A stretch of 64,000 nt of DNA from Fulvimonas soli (GTDB taxonomy: Bacteria > Pseudomonadota > Gammaproteobacteria > Xanthomonadales > Rhodanobacteraceae), in the NCBI RefSeq assembly GCF_003148905.1, contig NZ_QGHC01000004.1:248001-312000 (forward strand). Direction: 5' to 3'. The translations under genes were made by a program, and so were the position numbers. A model generated the notes under the pieces. That model did not search any database and was not told the DNA's origin. It saw only the letters and a program-made list of their open reading frames with translations. This document shows positions 1 through 6,510 of the stretch, piece after piece (the first letter of the stretch is position 1; each line of letters starts with the position of its first letter).

Positions 1-22
1 TGTCGATGATTTTGGTGCTTTT

Positions 23-49
23 GGTCGATGGCAAATCGACCCCTTTTTT
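23..49 (+). terminator. intrinsic terminator-like hairpin
   Basis: A 7-bp stem (GGTCGAT paired with ATCGACC, loop GGCAA) is followed two bases later by six T residues. It reads as a rho-independent terminator for a plus-strand gene ending left of the window, and separates that gene from the integrase. Confidence 0.55.
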
Positions 50-60
50 GGTTCCAGACA

Positions 61-82
61 GGTATCAAAAAAGGTATCAAAA
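61..82. repeat. short direct repeat just upstream of the integrase
   Basis: The 10-mer GGTATCAAAA occurs at 61-70 and again at 73-82, ending directly at the GTG start of the recombinase. Arm-type repeats next to an int gene are common binding sites for the recombinase, or parts of the attachment site. That role is inference; no matching copy was found near 5,000-5,900. Confidence 0.45.
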
Positions 83-1624
83 GTGCCCAAGCCGCTCCTG
101 TTGCGCCGCCCGTCGGGGTTCTACGTCCGTTTCTACGTGCCCGCCCGTTGGCGGGCCTCCCTGGGCCTGGGGCGCTACCTGGTGCGCAGCCTGGCCGGCT
201 TCGATGCCGACAGTGCAAGGCTGGAAGCCGCTCGCCTCGGCTATGCTCTGGGCCAGTGGTTCAGTGCAGCGAAACAGGGGGCGGGCGTGTCGTTCACGAA
301 AAGCAAGGATGAGCTGGACGACTACCTGCGCAGCCTTCGGCGTCTGGAAGTGACCACGCCTGAGGGTTACCACTTCAAGACAGACGGCAGCGAACACGAA
401 GCCCGCGAACTGCGCCACATGCTGGCCGATCTACGCGCCAATCGCGCTGCCCAAAGTTACGCGGTTGCACCACCGCCCCCAGCACCGGAATCATCTAAAC
501 CGCTGCTGTCCGAACGCATCGATTTGTTCCTCACCCAGTTCAAGGCAAGGAAGGTCTCCGCCGGCAACGTGCTGGACACGGCCTACACGTTGCGCTTGCT
601 GTTGGGCTTGGTCGGTGACAAACCGCTGGCCGAGGTGGCCGCGCCTGACATGGACATCCTCATGGATGCCTTGGCGAACCTGCCACCCAATGCCAGCAAA
701 GATCGTGTGTTGCGGGATTTGTCCCCGCAAGAAGTCATCGCCAAGGCCAAACGCGAAGGCATCGAACCGATTGCGTTTCGGACACGGGAGAAACATCTGG
801 ATCGCCTGCGGGCCTTCTTCAACTGGGCGATTGAGCGCGAAGACATCAAGCGCAACCCGGCGGCATCGCTTCATTTCCTCAGCCGAGAGCAAGAGGAAAC
901 CCGCGATCGTCGTGCGTTCACCCCCGAAGAACTGGCCATCATCTTCGATCCCGACCGCCGTGCCGAACACTGCACCACGCCGGCTCAGTGGTGGTGCCCG
1001 CTGGTGGCTTTGTTCACTGGCGCGCGCGTGGCTGAGGTGGCTTTGCTGCGGGTGAGTGACCTGGTGCAGGTTGATGGCGCTTACGGCTTTCAGTTTCACT
1101 GGAAGGTCAAGAACGCCAACTCCCGGCGGTTCGTGCCACTCCACATTGAGTTGCTGCGCGTCGGTATCACCGAATACCGGCGTTTGGTGGAACAAGCGCT
1201 TGGCCCAGAAGCGCCACTGTTTCCATCACTGTCCGCCGATCCCGTGGACGCCCTGGGCGATTGGTTCAATCGCACCTACCTGCGCAAGGTGTGTGGCCTG
1301 ACGGATCCCAAACTGGTCTATTACTGCTTCCGGCATACCTTCGCCACGCTGGCCGACCGGGCGGGCATCATCGACGCGCGCATCGCCGAAATCACCGGCC
1401 ACAGCGCACGCGGTTCCATCCTGCGCTGGCACTACATCGACCCCGGCACGGTGCGGCAGAAGTGTGAGACCCTGCGGGCTGTGCAGCCCTCCATGCCTCC
1501 ATCCGCGCATTATCCCAAGGCGCTGTTTGTGGATTACTTGAACACCTATCCCAAGGCGTTGAAGCGGGCGCGGTCGATGGCGGCCAAGCGTGTGGCGAAG
1601 AAACAGAAACCCGCCAAGGGATGA
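83..1624 (+). CDS. tyrosine recombinase / site-specific integrase
   Basis: Protein of 513 aa starting at GTG (83). It would catalyse integration and excision of the element that occupies the left end of the window. The N-terminal ~130 residues form a variable arm-binding part, residues ~135-260 a SAM-like core-binding domain, and ~275-460 the catalytic domain. Visible catalytic residues are Arg315 (FTGAR), Arg417 (FRHTFATL), His440 (TGHS) and the nucleophile Tyr451 (WHYIDPG). The usual His of the H-x-x-R box is Tyr414 here (Y-C-F-R), a substitution tolerated in some family members. The basic C-terminal tail (KRVAKKQKPAKG) is typical of island integrases. It is the only recognisable mobility gene in the window. 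Whether it is active cannot be judged from sequence. Confidence 0.9.
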   Translation: MPKPLLLRRPSGFYVRFYVPARWRASLGLGRYLVRSLAGFDADSARLEAARLGYALGQWFSAAKQGAGVSFTKSKDELDDYLRSLRRLEVTTPEGYHFKTDGSEHEARELRHMLADLRANRAAQSYAVAPPPPAPESSKPLLSERIDLFLTQFKARKVSAGNVLDTAYTLRLLLGLVGDKPLAEVAAPDMDILMDALANLPPNASKDRVLRDLSPQEVIAKAKREGIEPIAFRTREKHLDRLRAFFNWAIEREDIKRNPAASLHFLSREQEETRDRRAFTPEELAIIFDPDRRAEHCTTPAQWWCPLVALFTGARVAEVALLRVSDLVQVDGAYGFQFHWKVKNANSRRFVPLHIELLRVGITEYRRLVEQALGPEAPLFPSLSADPVDALGDWFNRTYLRKVCGLTDPKLVYYCFRHTFATLADRAGIIDARIAEITGHSARGSILRWHYIDPGTVRQKCETLRAVQPSMPPSAHYPKALFVDYLNTYPKALKRARSMAAKRVAKKQKPAKG

Positions 1625-2080
1625 GGCACCGGGCGTGGCATTGCCACGCCGCGCATGTGGTGAAACGGGCGGCGTCAGCCGCCCCATGAGCGCTTTTGGG
1701 CTCGGCTTTTGCTCTGGCCTTTCCGGGGTGGGTGGCGGGGAATGCGGATGAAAGGCGCAACCCTGGCGGGGCGCCGCCTCCTAAGCGCCCTTCGTTTGCC
1801 TACTCCCACCAACCCTCGTTTGCCCACCGTATCCGCTGCGCGGTTGCGCGCCTCATCGGGGGAAACCCCCGAACCCCGTGGGGGTGGAACCGCCACCCCC
1901 ACACCCCCCGTCGCTCCGCCTTCGCGCGCGGGGCGCGCTCCGGCTCCGCGCAAACTCCGTGAGCGCTTGCTGGGGCCAGAGGCCCAGCGCTCCCGGCGGG
2001 CTCCCCTCGCATTCGCTCTGGGAAACCCTCAACGGCTTCGCCGTTTGCGGGCGGCGCGGCCCCTACCCATGCCAGGGTAA
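1625..2080. other. gene-poor region of the element with strong palindromes
   Basis: No convincing gene is seen: the open frames here are short, lack ribosome binding sites and have arginine/proline-rich compositions typical of spurious frames in GC-rich DNA. The stretch contains two perfect inverted repeats, CGGGGG-AAA-CCCCCG at 1857-1871 and a 10-bp-arm repeat (GTGGGGGTGG / CCACCCCCAC, loop AACCG) at 1878-1902. Such palindrome clusters near mobility genes can be transfer or replication origins, but no relaxase was found to support that. Confidence 0.4.
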
Positions 2081-2617
2081 AAAATATTGAGACTTGAAAT
2101 CACTGCCGCCGCTTGTGGTGCCCTGCCGGGCTGGCGGTGGATGCAGGCCGTTGCAACAACCTACACCTAGCACGGTTCACAACGTTGCCGCTGCTGCCCC
2201 CCGTCCGTGCACCCGGTCTGTTGATCGCCGGGGTTTCTCTGGGTCCTGTGGCCTGGGTCGTTCAACGCCAGAAGGCTAGTCTGTCGTCCGGCTTGCCGTG
2301 GTGCCATATTCCAAATCCACTTAGGCCGATTGCCACGCGCTTGCCCGGCTAAGGGGCTGGCACCTGAGAACCGTGTCCGGAGCGACCTGGGGACGTATAG
2401 CAGGCACCGCGCGGCCCGTCGGTGCTCGCTTGTCCTTGGCGGTCTTGTAGGGTTGCGCTTCGGTCCCGTTTCGTTAGGCTGGCCCTGTGGGGCGGTGGCC
2501 TGGTTCCTTGTAGCGTTCCCTACATCGAGCCGCCTCGGGTGCTGCTAACACTTGGGGCCTCCTTTTCTTGTAGACGAAACCGCCGAGTGCGCAAGCCCCC
2601 GGCGGTTTCTTCTTTTC
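2081..2617 (+). other. non-coding segment ending in a strong terminator; possible untranslated RNA
   Basis: An AT-rich patch near 2077-2099 (GTAAAAAATATTGAGACTTG) opens a ~500-bp stretch without a plausible coding frame. Local pairings are visible, for example GCACCG / CGGTGC around 2404-2425, and the stretch closes with the intrinsic terminator at 2576-2617. A transcript with its own terminator but no ORF is consistent with a structured RNA. It could equally be a degraded leader. I recognise no known RNA family. Confidence 0.3.
2576..2617 (+). terminator. rho-independent terminator
   Basis: Ten-bp stem GAAACCGCCG (2576-2585) paired with CGGCGGTTTC (2600-2609), loop of 14 nt, then a T-rich tail TTTCTTCTTTT. 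It ends whatever is transcribed from the gene-poor segment upstream, about 200 bp before the RHS gene. Confidence 0.75.
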
Positions 2618-2819
2618 TCCCCGCCGACCTGCCGCGACAGCGGCCAGCGCGCAGGACGCGCGCCAAGGGCCGAAGGCCGCCCGCCGGCTGGGCCGGCATG
2701 GATGGGATGTTCACAGCCACACCGGCGCTATTTGAAACGGGGCCGCGAAAGTGGCATTTGAGCCATCGCCCCGCGGTCATGTAGGCTGACCGCTGGGGAG
2801 CAACAGGGAAGGGGACGTC

Positions 2820-3834
2820 ATGAAGGCTGGCTGGCACATCCTGCGCGGGTTTCTCGTGCTTGGTTTTTGGTGCTTGGGGTTGAATGTCTGGGCGCAGACA
2901 CGAACGGTGCATTTTTATTACACCGACCCGCAAGGGAACGTGCTGGCGAAGACGGACGCGCAGGGCAACATCATTGCCCAATACGACTACACGCCCTATG
3001 GCACCTCAGTGCCGTCACTGGGCAACCCGCCGAACGGGCCAGGTTACACAGGTCATGTGGACGACCCAGAGACGGGGCATGGTTTACATGCAGGCGCGAT
3101 ACTACCAGCCAACCGGAAGGTTTTTGAGCCCAGATCCGGTGGGACCAACGCCTGGGAACATCTTTAGCTTCAACCGATATGCGTATACCAATAACAACCC
3201 CATTAACCACGTCGATCCTGACGGGCGGTGCATATGGGATGGTTGTGTTTTTGAAGCGATAGTCATAGGCGCGGTTATTGGTGGTGGGATTGACGCGGCA
3301 GCCCAGCACTACTTCCATCCTAACCAGCCCATTAACAAAACCGAGGTTGCTATCTCTGCCGTTGGAGGTGCGGTTACCGGCGGAAGTGCGTCTGTCCTGA
3401 CAGGTGCAGCTTCTGCGGGAACAATCACGGTCGGGCAGGCTGTGTTGCGTCAGGCTGCGGTAAGTGGTGCCACAGCTGCTGCCCAATCGGCAGCCGGAGA
3501 TGTAGCCAACGGTAAAACTCCGTCTGGGCAAGCCGCAGTGAACGCGGCTGGTGCAGGTATTGCGGGCAGTCTTGTCAGTTCTGGTTTTAGCTCGGCAGCT
3601 GGTGATTTTGCAGGTGCGTCAGCAAACAATGCAATGAAGGATATGTCGAATGCTGCAATCAACACCCCTGCGGGTGTTGGGTCGACTATTGCCAATACGA
3701 CAAAGGCCATCGGTAGCACTACCGTGGCTCCCAGCGCATTACAATCTGCTGCATCGCAGGCCGGCAGGGTGGGTGATATTATCAGCACAGTGGGTGAGAA
3801 AAAATTAAATCAAAACCCAAATCAAAATCAGTGA
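2820..3834 (+). pseudogene. short RHS-repeat core protein with signal peptide, split by a 1-bp frameshift
   Basis: Frame 1 starts at ATG 2820 after a GGGAAGGGGA-type ribosome site. It encodes a signal peptide (MKAGWHILRGFLVLGFWCLG..., cleavage after VWA) and an RHS segment (YYTDPQGNVLAKTDAQGNII, YDYTPYGT, GYTGHVDDPETG). It then runs out of frame to a stop at 3167. The expected continuation, VYMQARYYQPTGRFLSPDP and the DPDGR end of the RHS core, lies in the next frame to 3834. Removing one base, the A at 3079 in GGGGCATGG, restores ...PETGLVYMQARYY... and a ~338-aa protein. The C-terminal ~200 residues after DPDGR are Gly/Ala-rich with hydrophobic stretches (IVIGAVIGGGIDAAA) and end in an Asn/Gln-rich tail of much lower GC. 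In the family such tails are exchangeable toxin ends. Frameshift versus assembly error cannot be decided here. Confidence 0.8.
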
Positions 3835-4028
3835 GTAGTGAAGTGCTAAAATCAATACTCTTTCAAGAGTTGATCGCCTTCCTGTGGGCGGCTGCAATGA
3901 GTGCGGTGATTGTCCTCATTTACCAAAAATATGAATTGATTTGGAAGATTTTTTTCTTTTGGCTGATTGTGGCTCAGGTGCTTGTGGTGCTTAGAGTGGC
4001 TCGCGCAAGAAAAAAACGTCAAATTTAA
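3831..4028 (+). CDS. small two-helix membrane protein, candidate immunity partner of the RHS tail
   Basis: Protein of 65 aa starting at GTG 3831, overlapping the RHS stop codon in a GTGA arrangement, so the two are translationally coupled. Two hydrophobic segments (about residues 12-31 and 36-54: LIAFLWAAAMSAVIVLIYQ and IWKIFFFWLIVAQVLVVL) are followed by a basic end (RARKKRQI). GC content is clearly lower than in the chromosome. No family is recognised. Its position directly after an RHS C-terminal tail, its small size and its membrane nature fit an immunity protein against a membrane-acting tail, which is inference. Its last four bases overlap the end of the convergent gene at 4025-4981. 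Confidence 0.55.
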   Translation: MSSEVLKSILFQELIAFLWAAAMSAVIVLIYQKYELIWKIFFFWLIVAQVLVVLRVARARKKRQI

Positions 4029-4981
4029 CGCCTCAACCTTGGCCGGAGTTCTGGCCGTGGCGTGAGGTTGACCCGTGCCCGCTGCTGTTGCCGCTGTGCT
4101 TGGGCCGGATCGTCGGGCTGTGGCTCTGTCGGGGTAGGCGGCGACGGCTCGGGTGTCGTAGATGCTGGGCGTGGAAGTTCCGCATCCGGGAACAGGCGCA
4201 CGCGGCTGGCGTCGTGCCGGGCCAGTGCCACGCTGGCGGCGTCGATCTGCTGTTCGATCTCGTCCAGGGCTTCGGTGCTCAACCCGGCGCGTGCGGCATC
4301 CTCACGCTTGATCGCGTGCCGGACTTTCCGTTCCAGTTGCTTTTGCCAGGTATCACGTTCCCGACGGCGTTCGGCCCACGCCCGCTTGGACTTCCACCAC
4401 TCAGGCTTGGCTTCTTCGGGCTGCGCGTTGTGGTCGTCCAGCCGTTGCCGACGCCGTTCCAGTGATGCGGTGGCCTCGGTCAACGCGGCCTGACGTTTGC
4501 CGGGCTCGGCGCGGGCTTGGTCAAGAGCACCAGCGATGAAAGCCCGTTCACCCAGCCAGTCGCGGAAACGCACCGCTTGTGGGGTCAAGGGCTGATGGTC
4601 GTCGACCAGCAACCGCAAGCCTTCCTCGGTGGCTTTGCGGACGCTCTGGCCGCTGGCTTCCAAGCCGGCGAGATACATCTCCAACAGCCGCTGTTCGTGG
4701 TTCATCTGCTGGATGACTAGCCGCCGCGCTTCGGCCTGCCTGGCTTCTTCCGCGCGCTGTTCCTTCGTCTTGATCCCGCCGCCGCTGACTTGGCGCTCCA
4801 AGCCGCCGCCGCTGCGCGACGGCGGGGAGGATGGAGCGTGGCTGACGCCACGCGGAAGGATCGGGCCGCGGCCAGCCGCAGGGCTGGCCTTGGGGGCGGC
4901 GCTGCGCTGCTGGCGGACGTAGCCGCCGATCTGCACGGTTTTGCCGTTGCGTGTGGTGGTGTACCACCGCACTCCGGGCAT
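4025..4981 (-). CDS. unrecognised coiled-coil protein of the integrated element
   Basis: Protein of 318 aa from ATG 4981. The N-terminus (MPGVRWYTTTRNGKTVQI) is followed by a Ser/Pro/Gly-rich linker to about residue 75. Then comes a long charged alpha-helical stretch to about residue 265 (KTKEQRAEEARQAEARRL, RERDTWQKQLERKVRHA), predicted here by eye to form coiled coils. The tail is Pro-rich (PASTTPEPSPPTPTEPQP) and ends in Arg-rich sequence. There is no membrane segment, signal peptide or enzyme motif. Gene-like codon structure and the convergent overlap with 3831-4028 support it being real. Mobilisation or plasmid-partition accessory proteins can look like this, but I do not recognise the family. 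Confidence 0.55.
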   Translation of the reverse strand: MPGVRWYTTTRNGKTVQIGGYVRQQRSAAPKASPAAGRGPILPRGVSHAPSSPPSRSGGGLERQVSGGGIKTKEQRAEEARQAEARRLVIQQMNHEQRLLEMYLAGLEASGQSVRKATEEGLRLLVDDHQPLTPQAVRFRDWLGERAFIAGALDQARAEPGKRQAALTEATASLERRRQRLDDHNAQPEEAKPEWWKSKRAWAERRRERDTWQKQLERKVRHAIKREDAARAGLSTEALDEIEQQIDAASVALARHDASRVRLFPDAELPRPASTTPEPSPPTPTEPQPDDPAQAQRQQQRARVNLTPRPELRPRLRR

Positions 4982-5131
4982 CGTTTCATAACCAAATCCT
5001 CTCAGATTTGGTCCGGGTTGCTTAGGAATTACCTTTTCTTTTGCCGTGTCGTGGCACGACTGCGGTCCCGGAAAGCGCGCGTGCTAGGATGCACGGCCCC
5101 GCGGGCCACGTCCGCGGGCTCGCCCCGTCCG

Positions 5132-5218
5132 GCCCGGATGGCGAAACCGGTAGACGCAAGGGACTTAAAATCCCTCGGCCTCGCGGCCATGCGGGTTCGA
5201 GTCCCGCTCCGGGCACCA
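5132..5218 (+). tRNA. tRNA-Leu (TAA)
   Basis: Eighty-seven nucleotides including an encoded CCA. The acceptor stem GCCCGGA pairs with TCCGGGC, discriminator A. The anticodon loop is CTTAAAA with anticodon TAA, the variable arm is long as in class II tRNAs (CGGCCTCGCGGCCATG region), and the T-loop is GGTTCGAGTCC. It decodes UUA and lies just beyond the integrated element, transcribed away from it. Confidence 0.95.
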
Positions 5219-5298
5219 AGACGAAGCAGCGCCGGCGCCCGCCACAAAAAGGGTCGCGCGGCGACAACCCGAAAGATGCTCGCCATGAACGGCGGGCA

Positions 5299-5327
5299 CA
5301 AAAAAGCCCGCTCGATGCGGGCTTCTT
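5299..5327 (-). terminator. terminator of the minus-strand tRNA cluster
   Basis: On the minus strand GAAGCCCGC-atcga-GCGGGC is followed by TTTTTTG. It lies downstream of tRNA-Cys and upstream (in plus coordinates) of it, so it ends the leftward tRNA transcript. It may also slow the plus-strand tRNA-Leu transcript arriving from the other side, though the T-run on that strand is poor. Confidence 0.75.
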
Positions 5328-5356
5328 GCTGTCGGGCGGCATGCCGAACGGCGCAA

Positions 5357-5430
5357 TGGAGGCCAGGGTCGGAATCGAACCGGCGTACACGGCTTTGCAG
5401 GCCGCTGCATGACCACTCTGCCACCTGGCC
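5357..5430 (-). tRNA. tRNA-Cys (GCA)
   Basis: Seventy-four nucleotides with an encoded CCA. The acceptor stem GGCCAGG pairs with CCTGGCC, discriminator T. The anticodon loop CTGCAAA carries GCA. The T-arm contains GGTTCGATTCC. It is the last gene of the leftward tRNA cluster. Confidence 0.95.
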
Positions 5431-5471
5431 ATTGCGCGCGGATCGCCCTACCGAACGACTGCGATCCGCCT

Positions 5472-5502
5472 AAAAAACAAAACCCCGGCGATCCGAGGTT
5501 TT
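5472..5502 (-). terminator. intrinsic terminator between tRNA-Gly and tRNA-Cys
   Basis: Read on the minus strand, AAACCTCGG-atcg-CCGGGGTTT is followed by TTGTTTTTT. A hairpin with a good U-tract here suggests partial termination after tRNA-Gly, or a processing signal, with tRNA-Cys receiving read-through or its own promoter. Confidence 0.6.
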
Positions 5503-5510
5503 GCAAGAAC

Positions 5511-5586
<76 letters not shown>

Positions 5587-5702
5587 GTCGGAGCTGGAAA
5601 CTATAGCAGAAGAAATGCGAATGTGAAGACCTCGCCGCACCCCGCGACGGCGTTCCGTCGCCGCTTGCGGACAGCCGCAAGGGACGGCCTCCCTGAAACG
5701 AC

Positions 5703-5727
5703 GAAGCCCCGGCAGGGCCGGGGCTTC
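5703..5727 (-). other. hairpin in the spacer between the two tRNA-Gly genes
   Basis: A perfect 11-bp stem (GAAGCCCCGGC / GCCGGGGCTTC) with a 3-nt loop. The following minus-strand bases (GTCGTTTCAG) are only weakly T-rich, so this may be a processing or attenuation structure more than a full terminator. Confidence 0.45.
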
Positions 5728-5739
5728 GCAGGGAAACTT

Positions 5740-5815
<76 letters not shown>

Positions 5816-5866
5816 ATCGGAGCCGCGCATTCTAGCGGCTGATCGTCGGGCGTCAAGCCCCGCCGC

Positions 5867-6463
5867 TCACTCCGGCCGCGCGGCCCGCGCGTCCTCGCGC
5901 AGGTACGGCCAGGCCGCCGCGAGGTAGTGCAGGCCCGACCAGATGGTCAGCGCGCCGGCCACCACCAGCAGCCACTCGCCGATGTTGTAGAGGCTGAGCA
6001 GCTTGGCCTCCTTCTCGTGCTGCACGATCAGCACCACCAGGGCCACCATCTGCATCGCGGTCTTGAGCTTGCCGACGAAGGCCACCTTCACCGTGGCGCG
6101 CTTGCCCAGCTCGGCCATCCATTCGCGCAGCGCCGAGACGCTGATCTCGCGGCCCACGATCACCGCCGCGGTCACCGCCATCACGACGCTCGACCAGCCG
6201 TCGCGGTGCGACTCCACCAGCAGGAACAGCGTCACCGCCACCATCAGCTTGTCGGCCACCGGGTCGAGGAAGGCGCCGAAGGCCGAGGTCATGTTGAGCC
6301 GCCGCGCCAGGTAGCCGTCGAACCAGTCGGTGACCGCGGCCAGGATGAAGACGATCGCGGCGGTGATGTTGTGCCCGCGGAACGGCAGGTAGAACACCAG
6401 CACCATCACCGGCAGCAGCGCCACGCGGAACAGGGTGAGCCAGGTCGGCAGGTTGATGCGCAT
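5867..6463 (-). CDS. pgsA: CDP-diacylglycerol-glycerol-3-phosphate 3-phosphatidyltransferase
   Basis: Protein of 198 aa starting at ATG 6463. It makes phosphatidylglycerol phosphate from CDP-diacylglycerol and glycerol 3-phosphate in the inner membrane, the committed step to acidic phospholipids. The CDP-alcohol phosphotransferase signature D-G-x2-A-R-x8-G-x3-D-x3-D is complete near residues 45-70 (DGYLAR ... GAFLDPVADK). Several hydrophobic helices follow (VVMAVTAAVIVGREI, MVALVVLIV, LLVVAGALTIWSGL). Length is near that of E. coli PgsA (182 aa). It lies 47 bp downstream of uvrC and just upstream of the tRNA-Gly genes, the usual order in these bacteria, and is probably co-transcribed with uvrC. 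Confidence 0.95.
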   Translation of the reverse strand: MRINLPTWLTLFRVALLPVMVLVFYLPFRGHNITAAIVFILAAVTDWFDGYLARRLNMTSAFGAFLDPVADKLMVAVTLFLLVESHRDGWSSVVMAVTAAVIVGREISVSALREWMAELGKRATVKVAFVGKLKTAMQMVALVVLIVQHEKEAKLLSLYNIGEWLLVVAGALTIWSGLHYLAAAWPYLREDARAARPE

Positions 6464-6510
6464 GCGGTCTTGTCCGTTTTCCGTCGAGTGTGGCACGGGG
6501 CGGGGCTTTT

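Noticed and set aside
4717-4995. A minus-strand frame starting MVMKRCPECGG with a zinc-ribbon-like start
   Set aside because: It overlaps the 318-aa coiled-coil gene in another frame and continues as low-complexity Arg/Ala/Ser sequence.
5132-5218. tRNA-Leu as the attachment site of the left-hand element
   Set aside because: Elements normally enter the 3' end of a tRNA and would then lie downstream of it. Here the element lies on the 5' side, and no repeat of the tRNA end was found near the integrase.
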